NCBI RefSeq assembly: GCF_009177065.1
Contig: NZ_WEZF01000025.1
Coordinates: forward strand, 1-64,000
Source: Tautonia marina
GTDB taxonomy: Bacteria > Planctomycetota > Planctomycetia > Isosphaerales > Isosphaeraceae
Direction: 5' to 3'
Length of the DNA: 64,000 nucleotides
Position numbers and translations under genes: made by a program. This document shows, piece by piece, positions 16,187 to 25,436 of this stretch; position 1 is the first letter of the stretch, and every line of letters starts with the position of its first letter. The notes beneath the pieces are model-generated. The model did no database searches. It was not told the DNA's origin and was given only the letters and a program-made list of their open reading frames with translations.

Positions 16187-17542
16187 TCAATCAGCGTGAA
16201 GCACGGTGGCCGGGTCTCGACGGCTGACGAGAATCGCCGGGAGCCAGCTGGCGACGACCGACAGCAAGGGGGCGAACAGCAACGAGAACACCAGCACCAC
16301 GGCAAACGAGCCCGTTCCGTTCAGCTCTCGAAGGCCGACCGTCGTCGAGGTCCCTTGCCCGACCCAAAGCCCGATCACCAGACCGAGCAAGGCCCCGAGG
16401 ATCGCCCCTCCCAGCCCAACCAACACCGCCTTGGTCAGAAATGCCGTGAGAATTTGACGCGACCGCAGGCCGATGGCCCGGAGAATGCCGATCTCGCCGC
16501 TACGCTGGCGGGCATTGCCGAACGCAAGCAACCCGACCCAGACCGCCGCGGCCAGCACAGCAAAAGGGACGAGTACGCCCGCAAATTGTTCCCTCCTGCG
16601 CTCGATCTCGGCCCGGCCAGCGGCCTCGTGTTGCAAGGCGTCGTCTCCGGCGCGTAATTCCTGTTCGAGCGCCTGCTCGGCGGTCTCCTTGGCCTGGGTG
16701 CGAGCCTCGGCCCGAGCCAGGGCCTGTGAGTACCGTTCGATCACCTTCGTGCCGGGCAAGATCGCGCTGATCTCCGCCCGAATCATGGCCAGACGATCCC
16801 CTGCGCAATCACATTCGAGCGCCAGGATTGCGTGAATCAGATTCTCCAGCCCAAGCAGCTCCTGGGCCTGGCCCAGATCGATCCAGATTGTCACGTCGTC
16901 ACTCGATCCGCGCGGAGGGTGCAAGGTCGAGATGGTGAACTCCTTGCCCATCAAGGTGACGCGGTCCCCTTCCGAAAGGCCGAGACGCTGGTGAATCTCG
17001 GAACCGACCACCATCTTGCCGGGCTCGACGGCATCAAGGAGTGGTTTCTTGAGCCCTCGATGCATGATCGGCACCTCGCCTCGTGTGCCGGTGAGAATCA
17101 CGTCGAGGTCGTGTTCGTCCCAGTGAATCCGCTGCGTGACGCTCGGCAAGAGATGGTTGACGGTCACGATATCGGAATTGGCCAGGCGATCGACGTAGTT
17201 CTCGGGCATCGTCTCGGACAGGGTGCCGTCGAGGTGGAGTTCGGTCAGGTCCTGACCTTCGGGAAGAATCAGGACGTTGAAGCCGAGCCCGAGCATCGAC
17301 TTGCGGATCTCGTCCTGCAAGGCCGCGCCGGCCTGTTCGACCTCGGCCCGGCGATCGGCCACCCGCTGCTCGATCTCGGCCTGCTTGCGGCCGAGGATGT
17401 CGGCTGTGACCACGCGATCGAGTCTCAGCAGGGTTTCGGAACCAACCACGCACGCCACGGCGACCGCCACCGAAACCATCGACAGCACGAAATTGAGCTT
17501 CCGATGGCCGATCTCACGAAGCACCAGATGATGAAGGGTCAT
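16187..17542 (-). CDS. FtsX/LolC-type ABC permease with a CxC motif
   Basis: A 451-residue MacB/FtsX-family permease: one N-terminal membrane segment (about 17-35), a large periplasmic MacB-PCD-like domain with a coiled segment (about 48-320), then three membrane segments (about 325-345, 368-392, 415-440) with the family's RSGEIGILRAIG cytoplasmic loop. The periplasmic domain has Cys244 and Cys246 in ILALECDCAGD, plus an HWDEHDLDVIL segment. The pair could bind a metal or form redox contacts; it recalls the ECQC motif in the secreted protein encoded just upstream. The gene lies 51 bases after that gene and is followed directly by its ATPase. Substrate unknown. Confidence 0.88.
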   Translation of the reverse strand: MTLHHLVLREIGHRKLNFVLSMVSVAVAVACVVGSETLLRLDRVVTADILGRKQAEIEQRVADRRAEVEQAGAALQDEIRKSMLGLGFNVLILPEGQDLTELHLDGTLSETMPENYVDRLANSDIVTVNHLLPSVTQRIHWDEHDLDVILTGTRGEVPIMHRGLKKPLLDAVEPGKMVVGSEIHQRLGLSEGDRVTLMGKEFTISTLHPPRGSSDDVTIWIDLGQAQELLGLENLIHAILALECDCAGDRLAMIRAEISAILPGTKVIERYSQALARAEARTQAKETAEQALEQELRAGDDALQHEAAGRAEIERRREQFAGVLVPFAVLAAAVWVGLLAFGNARQRSGEIGILRAIGLRSRQILTAFLTKAVLVGLGGAILGALLGLVIGLWVGQGTSTTVGLRELNGTGSFAVVLVFSLLFAPLLSVVASWLPAILVSRRDPATVLHAD

Positions 17543-17593
17543 GACCGTTCAATCCTCACAATCGACCAAACCATTCGAGAGACCATGACACGT

Positions 17594-18868
17594 TTAACCG
17601 TTTCCCCGCATCAAGACCACGCCGACAAGCACCACCACGACCCCGATGGCCCCGACGATGAGCATGGCACTGAGCCCCGGCCCGGCCCTTGTGGCGGAGC
17701 GTGACGTCACAGGAGCGACCGCCCGGTGATCGTCGGTCGCTTCGTAAGCATGGTCATGAATCGCATCCGACGACTCCGAATCCGAATCAGGTTCGAGGGC
17801 ATCCGGAGCAGGAGCGGCGACGGTGGTGAGGATCTCGGGTTCGACCGGGTCGGCCGATAGCTCCGGGGTGGCGGCGAAGGGCAGGGGAGGAGCGTCCGCC
17901 ACGTCGGCAAAGCTCGCGAGGCCGCCCAGGGCGGGCATGTGGCCGTCCTCTTGAATCGTCGGCACGATCCAGCGGTCCCAGTCGACGGCCATCACCAGGT
18001 CAGCGCCGGGGTTCTCGGCCTTGACCGTGCACTGACACTCGCCGGTCAAATAGCGCGCGGCCTCCTCGATCGTGGTCGGCACGATCCCCTGACCGACGAG
18101 GGCGTACAGGGCCCGGCCTCGGCCGAAGATGGGGAAGATCATCGGCTCGTTGGCGAACTCGGGGTCGTTGAGGTCGGGCTCAACGTTCAAAAGCATGGCG
18201 ACAAGAGCACGTTCGGCCGGATCGTCACGACGGACCCGGATTGACGAAAACCTCAGCTTAAGGGGTTCCGACTCGGCCGAGAGCAAGTCTTCCGCCGCGA
18301 GTTCGGGCAGTTCCAGGGTCTCTTCCAACCGGGCAATCTCGGCCGAGAGGGTCAGAAACGCCTTCTCGTCCTGTTCGGCCTGGCCGCTTTCGAGCAGGAC
18401 CCAGACGACGGAGTGATCTTCGAGCAACCGCCGGGAAATCTCCTTCCGCGCGGGAGAGTCGAGCAGGTGATCGACGTGCTCCTCCGACAGCTCCAGGGTC
18501 AAGACGGTCGCCGTCGGCCCGAGCCGGGCGGGAGTTTGCAAGACGAGCAAAGGGCGATCGAGGGGCGGTTGACCGAGGGACTCCCAGACGGCGGTTTCAA
18601 GCGGATCAAGCGATCCCTCGACATCCACCGTCATCACCCGCAGGTTGGCCTCGTTGGCAAGGTTCGATTGCCGGAGCCGATCCACGAGCGCCTGGTCCGA
18701 GTCGCTCAGCTCCCCCCGATGCACCACGGCCAGCGGGAAGTGATCGGGTGGCCACAGCTCAAGGGCATAGCGAAAAACGGGGACCGAGCAGGCCGAGCCG
18801 AGCGACCCGACGCCGACGGACAGGGCAACCGCCACCATCGCCGCAAGAAACCGTTGTGAACGTCTCAT
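17594..18868 (-). CDS. Secreted, membrane-tethered protein with CSVPVFRYAL start and CxC motif
   Basis: A 424-residue exported protein, first gene of the six-gene cluster. After a signal sequence (residues 6-26) it reads CSVPVFRYALELWPPDHFPL; Cys27 could be lipidated, although the preceding LGSA is an imperfect lipobox. The middle (about 45-300) looks like a compact mixed alpha/beta domain rich in acidic residues with ECQCTVKAENPGADLVMAVD (C279, C281). A disordered Pro/Asp/Ser-rich linker (about 330-400) leads to a C-terminal membrane helix (about 400-420). I believe similar proteins recur next to FtsX/LolD genes in planctomycetes, but cannot search. A role as periplasmic partner of the FtsX-type transporter is inference. 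ATG 18868 has GAGG ten bases upstream; longer frames to 19036 lack a signal peptide at the start. Confidence 0.75.
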   Translation of the reverse strand: MRRSQRFLAAMVAVALSVGVGSLGSACSVPVFRYALELWPPDHFPLAVVHRGELSDSDQALVDRLRQSNLANEANLRVMTVDVEGSLDPLETAVWESLGQPPLDRPLLVLQTPARLGPTATVLTLELSEEHVDHLLDSPARKEISRRLLEDHSVVWVLLESGQAEQDEKAFLTLSAEIARLEETLELPELAAEDLLSAESEPLKLRFSSIRVRRDDPAERALVAMLLNVEPDLNDPEFANEPMIFPIFGRGRALYALVGQGIVPTTIEEAARYLTGECQCTVKAENPGADLVMAVDWDRWIVPTIQEDGHMPALGGLASFADVADAPPLPFAATPELSADPVEPEILTTVAAPAPDALEPDSDSESSDAIHDHAYEATDDHRAVAPVTSRSATRAGPGLSAMLIVGAIGVVVVLVGVVLMRGNG

Positions 18869-19545
18869 GGAGAGCCTCGGCGGGGGGGCGGAGGGCCGGT
18901 CAGTACGACCCTTGGGCAAGCGAACGATCACGGTCGGTTCGCTGCCAGACGTCCTCATCCCCTGGAAATTACCTGACAAACGGAAGGTACTCGCGCGGGT
19001 TGAACGTCCTCGATCCGTGGAGAATCCGTGAAGCAACCTTGAATCAGGTTCAGTGAAACGCCAATCATCATGACCGAATTGATTCTTCCACTTGTGTGAA
19101 TTCGGAAACCTTCAAAGTCGGCAACGAGTGTCAGCGGAACCCTCAATCACGGCAAAGGAAGATCGTGTGAAAATGAGCCTGACGACACTTTTTCATCACC
19201 CTCGGGATCGACGGTCATGATACGGTAAGCGATCTCGTTCGCCAAGCACAATCAGGCCGCACGACAGACGTTGCGTCGCTTGCGAGGCGGGTTCAGGCCA
19301 TCGCCATCGGCTCGTTCCTTCGATCGTCCCATGTCGATTGATTGTCGATCTCCCTTTGGACGGGAATCCGAAACCTCGTGAGTGATTGTAATGCCCCGAC
19401 AGCCTGAGCGACATTCTCCGGACAAGCTTCTTCAAGGTTCCGGCCGTGCAAATCGACGAGCACCCCTCGTCGCTGGTATCATTCACTCGTCGCCTGTAAG
19501 TCCTGGAAAACATGCCGTGCCGTCGTCTCGCTCGCAGGAGGAATC
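18869..19545. other. Divergent intergenic region without a supported gene
   Basis: This 677-base stretch separates the minus-strand transporter cluster from the plus-strand propeller gene and should hold both promoters. I see a 7-base inverted pair CCGAATT...AATTCGG with 18 bases between (19074-19105) and a perfect small hairpin CGACGAG-CACCC-CTCGTCG (19454-19472). No convincing -35/-10 pair was found by eye. Open frames on either strand lack domains. Confidence 0.5.
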
Positions 19546-22500
19546 ATGCCGAGGTTGATTCATCATCATGGAAGATGGCTCGTTGCCAGCCTTCTGTTCA
19601 TCGTCGGAGTTCCAAGTGTTTGCCTGGCCAACGACTGGCCGATGTGGCGGCACGATGCCGGACGAAGCGCCACAACCACCGCCGGATTGCCCGACGACCT
19701 GACCTTGAGCTGGTCACGCGAACTGGGGCCACCGGCTCCCGCCTGGCCCCCCGAGCAAGACTATCACGGCAAACTCGAATTCGACCGCACCTATCAACCC
19801 ATCGTTCTCGGTCAGCGCATCATTGTTCCCTCGATGGCGTCCGATTCGGTCACGGCCTACGACACCCGAACCGGCCAGGAGCTGTGGCGGTTCTATGCCG
19901 ATGGCCCCGTCCGCTTCGCCCCGGTCGGCCACAACGGCAGGGTCTCGTTCGTGTCCGATGATGGGCACCTTTACTGCGTCTCGGCCGACGACGGCTCCCT
20001 CATCTGGAAGGTGCGCGGCGGTCCTGACCAGCGGGCGATCCTTGGGAACGAACGGCTCATTTCCTCCTGGCCGGCTCGGGGAGCCCCGGTCCTGTCCGAC
20101 GACGGCCTGATCTACTTCGGCGCGGGCATCTGGCCCTTCATGGGCATCTTTCTGCACGCCGTCGATGCCGCCTCGGGCGAGATCGTCTGGACCAACAGCG
20201 GCACCGGCGCCATCTACAACCTGCACCAGCACGGCGGAGCCGACGCCTTTGGCGGCATCGCTCCACAGGGTTACATGGCCATCTCGGGCGATCATCTGGT
20301 CGTCGGTGGTGGTCTGACCGTCCCCGCCTTGTTCAACCGAAAAACAGGGGAATTCCTGGCGTTCGAGCAGTCGCATGCCGCGGTTGGCAAAGGGACTGGC
20401 GGGTTCGACCTGGCCGCCTTGGGCGACTATTACTTCAACGCCGGTTTGCTCTTTCATACCGAAGACGGCATGCCCCGGCTCTCGATCGGCACCGGACTCC
20501 CGCTTTTGGGAGACAACGAGATCACCATCGTCACTCAAGGCGAGCTGATTCGTTTCTCCACCGACATGACCACGGTCGAGGTCCAAACCACCGATCGCCG
20601 CGGCAAACCGGTCACGCAGCAAAAGCACTCCCTCGCCGAACTCGGTCGGGCAAAACTCCCGGTTGCGGTCGATCGCTTGCTCCTGCAGGCCGAATCTCGG
20701 ATCGTCGTCCTCACCCAGGACGGCACCATCGCCCTCCTCGATTGGACCGACACCGCCAACCCCCTTTCCCTGGTCAGCGAACACACCATCTCCGGCACCG
20801 TTGACCATGTCCTCGCCGCCGACAATCGTCTGTTCGTCGTCACCGAGGAAGGCTGGTTGCACAGTTTGTCGGCCGACACGCAGGACGCGAAGCCCCAGCA
20901 GCACCGGCTCGCCTCAACCCCGGCACCCGAGCAGGATTCGCCCGCCGCTCGACGAGCTGGCACCCTCCTCGACCAGACCGGCAAGCGCGACGGCATCGCC
21001 CTGGTCTGGGGAATCGACGACGGCATGCTTGTTGAAGCCCTGATTGCTCAATCGAACCTTCGGATCATCGCCGTCGATGCCGACCCGGCCCGCGTTTCCT
21101 CGTTGCGCCGACGCCTCGACGACGCTCGCGTTTACGGTCATCGCGCTCACGTCCTCAATGCCCCGCCTCACGAATTCCCGTTTCCGCCTTACCTGGCCGA
21201 GCTGGTCGTCTCAGAGCGGCTCGACGGGTCCATCTGGAGCCCCGAGGCGAATCCGGATCAGTCCATCGCCTTCCTCCAGCGTCTCTTTCACACGCTCCGC
21301 CCCTACGGCGGCGTGGCCGCGCTTCCCCTCGCTCCCGAAACGCATTCCCGGCTCGCCGAGCACGTCTCGACCGCCGAACTGGCCAATGCGTCGGTCGAAT
21401 CGTTCGGCGCATTCGTCACGCTCACTCGCGTGGGCCCCTTGCCGGGGGCCGGGCAGTGGACCCACCAGTACGGAAGTTCGGCCAACACGGTCGATTCCGG
21501 AGACAAACTCGTCAAGGCTCCGCTCGGGATGCTCTGGTTCGGCGGCCCGACAAACTTCGACGCCCTCCCGCGCCACGGCCAGGGACCGATCCCTCAGGTC
21601 GCCGGTGGTCGCCTCATCATCGAGGGAGTCAACTCGATCAGCGCCCGATGCGTCTACACCGGCCGCACTCTTTGGCGTCACGAGTTCCCCGACATCGGGT
21701 TCCCCTATAAGGCCAACAACCATACGTTCTCGGGAACCGTTTATATCAACAACCAACCCGGTGCGAACTTCATCGGCAGTAACTACGTCTCCTTGCCCGA
21801 CGCCATCTATGTGGTCTACAAAAACGAGTGCCACCGACTCGATCCGACCAATGGCGAGACCGTCGCCACGTTCCGATTGCCCTCAAGCTCCGACGACGAC
21901 ACGCCCGACGGCTGGGGCTACATCGGTGTGACGGGAGATTACCTTGTCGCCGGAGCATCTCCTCAAATCTTCGATCAAAACGCCCGCCTGGGCGAGAAAA
22001 ACTGGAACGCCACCAGCAGCCAGCGCGTGGTGGTGATGAACCGGCACTCGGGCAAGGTCCTCTGGTCCCGCACCGCGACCTACGGCTTCCGCCACAACGC
22101 CATCGTCCCGGTGGGTGAGATGGTGTTCCTCATTGATCGTCTCTCCGATGGCGCTCTGGATCTGCTCGCTCGCCGAGGCCGCAAAAGCAACGATCTGCCC
22201 GTGCTTTCCGCTCACAACCTGGCGACCGGCGAGGAACTTTGGAGCAGCGCCGAGAGCATTTTCGGCACCTGGCTCGGCTACTCCGAGGCCCACGACATCC
22301 TCATCCAGGGCGGACGCACCGGCGGCCGCGAACACCTGCCGGACGAACCCTCCGAACGAATCGTTGCCTTTCGCGGCACCACCGGCAAGATTCTCTGGGA
22401 CAATCCGATCCGATACACCGGCCCCCTGGTCATCCGAGGGAATCAAATCATCTCCTCCGGTCGAAACGATGGCGCGGTCGATCTGCTCACCGGTGAAATC

Positions 22501-23379
22501 CAGACCCGCTTCCATCCCATCACTGGCGCGGAACTTCCCTGGACCCACACCCGAACCTACGGTTGCGGCACGGTTCTGGCTTGCGAAAATTTGCTGACCT
22601 TCCGATCCGGTGCGGCCGGGTTTTTCGACCTGAAGAACGACGGCGGCACCGGCAATTTCGGCGGGTTCAAGGCCGGTTGCACCCCGAACCTCGTTCCGGC
22701 CGACGGCATTCTCAACGCCCCCGACTACACCCGCACTTGCAGTTGCTCGTATCAAAACCAGACCTCGCTGGCGATGATTCACATGCCCGATGTCGAAACC
22801 TGGACCTACAGTACCGTCCCCGCTCCCAGGGAGGACGAGGACGTTCAACGCATCGGCATCAATTTCAATGCGCCCGGCGACCGCCTGGCCGAAAGTGGCA
22901 CCCTCTGGGTCGACTATCCGAGCATCGCCGGCCCCTCGCCCGACATCCCGGTCAAACTCGTGGCTGGTGAGATGACCGACACCTTCCGCAATCACTCCGC
23001 CCTCCTGGCATCGACCGATGGAACCAGTGCGCTCGCCGGTCAAACCCTGCCGTGGGTCGCGGCCTCGGGCTTCCAGGGCAATGTTTCCCTCGAACTGACC
23101 CTACGGACGGGTGATGACCTGCCCGAATCGTCGTATACCGTTCGCCTCCACTTCCTCGAACCCGACGATGTTGCCCCCGGCCGTCGCGTGTTCGACGTGG
23201 CCCTGCAGGGCGAGACCAGGGAATCCGGCCTCGATGTCGTTGCAACCGCCGGAGGCCGACTCCGCCCCCTCGTTCGTGAGTACCCGAACATCACCGTTAC
23301 CGACGTCCTTCGTCTCGACCTCAAAGGGACCGATGGCAGCCTGCCCCCGGTCCTCTCCGGCATCGAGATTCTCAAGTAA
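19546..23379 (+). CDS. Secreted PQQ-type beta-propeller protein with embedded methyltransferase-like domain and malectin end
   Basis: A 1277-residue exported protein. Signal peptide (residues 10-28), first group of PQQ/WD-like propeller repeats (about 30-465, e.g. TAYDTRTGQELWRF), then a Rossmann-like insert (about 470-630: IALVWGIDDG, IIAVDADPARV) resembling a SAM-dependent methyltransferase, then a second propeller group (about 640-1090) with a Cys-rich CTRTCSCSYQNQTS segment that may be replaced here by TRTCSCSY, and a C-terminal malectin-like carbohydrate-binding domain (about 1100-1277). The Rossmann glycine motif is degenerate (GIDDG instead of GCGDG), so activity is doubtful. Ribosome site GCAGGAGG precedes ATG 19546. 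A role in polysaccharide binding or dehydrogenation at the cell surface is inference. Confidence 0.82.
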   Translation: MPRLIHHHGRWLVASLLFIVGVPSVCLANDWPMWRHDAGRSATTTAGLPDDLTLSWSRELGPPAPAWPPEQDYHGKLEFDRTYQPIVLGQRIIVPSMASDSVTAYDTRTGQELWRFYADGPVRFAPVGHNGRVSFVSDDGHLYCVSADDGSLIWKVRGGPDQRAILGNERLISSWPARGAPVLSDDGLIYFGAGIWPFMGIFLHAVDAASGEIVWTNSGTGAIYNLHQHGGADAFGGIAPQGYMAISGDHLVVGGGLTVPALFNRKTGEFLAFEQSHAAVGKGTGGFDLAALGDYYFNAGLLFHTEDGMPRLSIGTGLPLLGDNEITIVTQGELIRFSTDMTTVEVQTTDRRGKPVTQQKHSLAELGRAKLPVAVDRLLLQAESRIVVLTQDGTIALLDWTDTANPLSLVSEHTISGTVDHVLAADNRLFVVTEEGWLHSLSADTQDAKPQQHRLASTPAPEQDSPAARRAGTLLDQTGKRDGIALVWGIDDGMLVEALIAQSNLRIIAVDADPARVSSLRRRLDDARVYGHRAHVLNAPPHEFPFPPYLAELVVSERLDGSIWSPEANPDQSIAFLQRLFHTLRPYGGVAALPLAPETHSRLAEHVSTAELANASVESFGAFVTLTRVGPLPGAGQWTHQYGSSANTVDSGDKLVKAPLGMLWFGGPTNFDALPRHGQGPIPQVAGGRLIIEGVNSISARCVYTGRTLWRHEFPDIGFPYKANNHTFSGTVYINNQPGANFIGSNYVSLPDAIYVVYKNECHRLDPTNGETVATFRLPSSSDDDTPDGWGYIGVTGDYLVAGASPQIFDQNARLGEKNWNATSSQRVVVMNRHSGKVLWSRTATYGFRHNAIVPVGEMVFLIDRLSDGALDLLARRGRKSNDLPVLSAHNLATGEELWSSAESIFGTWLGYSEAHDILIQGGRTGGREHLPDEPSERIVAFRGTTGKILWDNPIRYTGPLVIRGNQIISSGRNDGAVDLLTGEIQTRFHPITGAELPWTHTRTYGCGTVLACENLLTFRSGAAGFFDLKNDGGTGNFGGFKAGCTPNLVPADGILNAPDYTRTCSCSYQNQTSLAMIHMPDVETWTYSTVPAPREDEDVQRIGINFNAPGDRLAESGTLWVDYPSIAGPSPDIPVKLVAGEMTDTFRNHSALLASTDGTSALAGQTLPWVAASGFQGNVSLELTLRTGDDLPESSYTVRLHFLEPDDVAPGRRVFDVALQGETRESGLDVVATAGGRLRPLVREYPNITVTDVLRLDLKGTDGSLPPVLSGIEILK

Positions 23380-23521
23380 GGCTCGCTGGCACCTCGTCCC
23401 AAAGAACGTGTGAAGGCACCCCGTGCCGGGGCGATTCCGCCGGACTTCACCGGGAAAATCGCCCCGGCCGTTTTCGTTCGCTCACCTTGACTGGCCCCAA
23501 GAGGCCAAGGAACCTGAACTC

Positions 23522-25387
23522 ATGACGCAATTCCGATGGATCACCGCTGTTCCGTTCATCGTTCTCCTGGGGACGGTTTCCACTGCCGAGCCTCCGGCGT
23601 CAACTCCCCCCAAGGCGAGCCGGATCGTCGCCCTCGGTGATTCCATCACCAAAGGGGTCCGAGAGGGAGTCGCGCCCGACGAGACCTTCATCGCCCTCGT
23701 CGAATCGGCCCTCAACGCCGACGGCGTTTCGGCCGAGGGGATCAACCTCGGCATCGGTGGCGAACGAACCGACCAGGCCCTCGCTCGGCTCGACGACCTG
23801 ATCGCATTGCAGCCTCGAATCGTCACCGTGATGTACGGCGCCAACGACAGTTATGTTGACAAGGGAGCGACCGCCAGCCGTCTCTCACTTGATGACTTCA
23901 CCCGCAATCTCCGAACGATCGTCGAGCGTCTCTTGCTCCAAGGCATCGAGCCCATCCTGATGACCGAACCGCGCTGGGCCGACGACGCCTCGCCCGACGG
24001 CCTCGGCCGCAATCCGAACCTCCAGCTCGAACCCTACATCCAGGCATGCCGACAGGTTGCCGACGCCACCGGCGTGGCACTCGTCGATCACTACGCCCAC
24101 TGGACCGAGGCCAGGGCAAACGGCCAGAACCTCCGAGACTGGACGACCGACGGCCTTCACCCCAACCCTCGCGGCCATCAGGAACTGGCCAATCTCATGA
24201 TGCCCGCGCTTGAACGGTTGCTTGAGTCTCCCCCAATCATCCCCTTCGAAACGCAGCTCCAGACGGTCCTGGAGCACGACGACGGCCAGTTTCTCTGGTA
24301 TCACCCGAGGGCCACCATCCTTCCCCCCTCAGACGATCATCAGCGTCCGAATGTTCTCATCACCTTGCAACAACACTTGCACACCTCCGACCATTACTCC
24401 GGCCTCAGCATGCTCACCAGCACCGACCTCGGCCAGACCTGGGCCGGCCCCGAACCGGTCAAGGAACTCGACTGGATCCGCGAGCCGGAAGGGGTGGATG
24501 TGGCCGTCGCCGATGTCACGCCCATGTTGCACCCGCCATCGGGCAAGGTGATCGCCGTGGGGGCTCAGGTCCGCTACAGCGCGACCGGCGAACAACTCGA
24601 AGATCAGCCCCGGGCCCATCAGACCGCTTTTGCCGTTTTCGACCCCGAAACAGGCGAGTGGACCCACTGGCAACGCCTGGAAATGCCCGACGACCCCTTC
24701 TTCAACTTCGCCCGCAGCGCCTGTGCTCAGTTCGTGATCGAGGACGACGGAACCGTTCTCTTGCCCTTTTACATCGGTCGATCGGCCGGAGAGCCTTTCA
24801 GCGTCATCGTGGTTCGCTGTGCCTTCGACGGCGAAAGCCTCTCCTACCGAGAACACGGGAACATTCTCGCACTCGATCAGGCTCGCGGGCTGTACGAGCC
24901 CTCCTTGATCCGCTGTGCCGACCGTTACTATCTCACGATTCGCAACGACCTCAAAGGATACGCCAGTGTCAGCTCCGATGGTCTGAACTACCGCCCAGCC
25001 AAGGCCTGGACCTTCGACGACGGCACCGACCTCGGCAGCTACAACACGCAACAGCACTGGCTGACGCATCAAGGAGGTCTGTTCCTCGTTTACACCCGTC
25101 GCGGCGCCGACAACGACCACATCATGCGGCACCGCGCCCCGCTGTTCCTCGCCCAGGTCGATCCCGATTTGCTCCAGGTCATTCGCAGGACCGAGCGCGT
25201 GATCATCCCTGAGCGCGGCGGCGAACTCGGCAATTTCGGCGCGAACGCCATCAGCGACCGCGAGTCCTGGGTCACCGTCTCCGAGGGTGTCTGGAACGAG
25301 GACGCTCGACGCCGAGGGGCCACCGGCGCCCTGTTCATCGGCCGCGTCCTTTGGGGCGATCCGGCCGCCGACTCCCCCACCCCTTGA
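23522..25387 (+). CDS. Secreted SGNH hydrolase fused to sialidase-like propeller
   Basis: A 621-residue exported protein. Signal peptide (about residues 5-22), SGNH/GDSL hydrolase domain (about 32-230) with all diagnostic blocks: GDS at 39-41 (nucleophile Ser41), GIGGERT (block II Gly), GAND (oxyanion Asn108) and DGLHPN (catalytic Asp and His near 210 and 213). The remaining part (about 235-621) is a sialidase/BNR-like propeller with repeats such as STDLGQTWAGPEPV and SYNTQQHWLTHQGG. The combination suggests deacetylation plus binding or cleavage of a decorated polysaccharide such as a sialylated or acetylated glycan. It lies 142 bases after the propeller/malectin gene, same strand. The ATG at 23522 starts the signal peptide; upstream in-frame sequence is Arg/Pro-rich non-signal. 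Confidence 0.85.
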   Translation: MTQFRWITAVPFIVLLGTVSTAEPPASTPPKASRIVALGDSITKGVREGVAPDETFIALVESALNADGVSAEGINLGIGGERTDQALARLDDLIALQPRIVTVMYGANDSYVDKGATASRLSLDDFTRNLRTIVERLLLQGIEPILMTEPRWADDASPDGLGRNPNLQLEPYIQACRQVADATGVALVDHYAHWTEARANGQNLRDWTTDGLHPNPRGHQELANLMMPALERLLESPPIIPFETQLQTVLEHDDGQFLWYHPRATILPPSDDHQRPNVLITLQQHLHTSDHYSGLSMLTSTDLGQTWAGPEPVKELDWIREPEGVDVAVADVTPMLHPPSGKVIAVGAQVRYSATGEQLEDQPRAHQTAFAVFDPETGEWTHWQRLEMPDDPFFNFARSACAQFVIEDDGTVLLPFYIGRSAGEPFSVIVVRCAFDGESLSYREHGNILALDQARGLYEPSLIRCADRYYLTIRNDLKGYASVSSDGLNYRPAKAWTFDDGTDLGSYNTQQHWLTHQGGLFLVYTRRGADNDHIMRHRAPLFLAQVDPDLLQVIRRTERVIIPERGGELGNFGANAISDRESWVTVSEGVWNEDARRRGATGALFIGRVLWGDPAADSPTP

Positions 25388-25393
25388 CCCTCT

Positions 25394-25429
25394 CTTGGGC
25401 CGCGAGTTCCCACGGAACCGCGGCCCGAG
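25394..25429. terminator. Long hairpin between convergent genes
   Basis: A near-perfect stem: CTTGGGCCGCG pairs with CGCGGCCCGAG (one G-T), extended by an inner GTTCC-CAC-GGAAC. It is followed by TTCTTCTT on the plus strand. It lies six bases after the SGNH-sialidase stop and just before the stop of the convergent ceramidase-like gene, as expected of a bidirectional terminator. Confidence 0.75.
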
Positions 25430-25436
25430 TTCTTCT

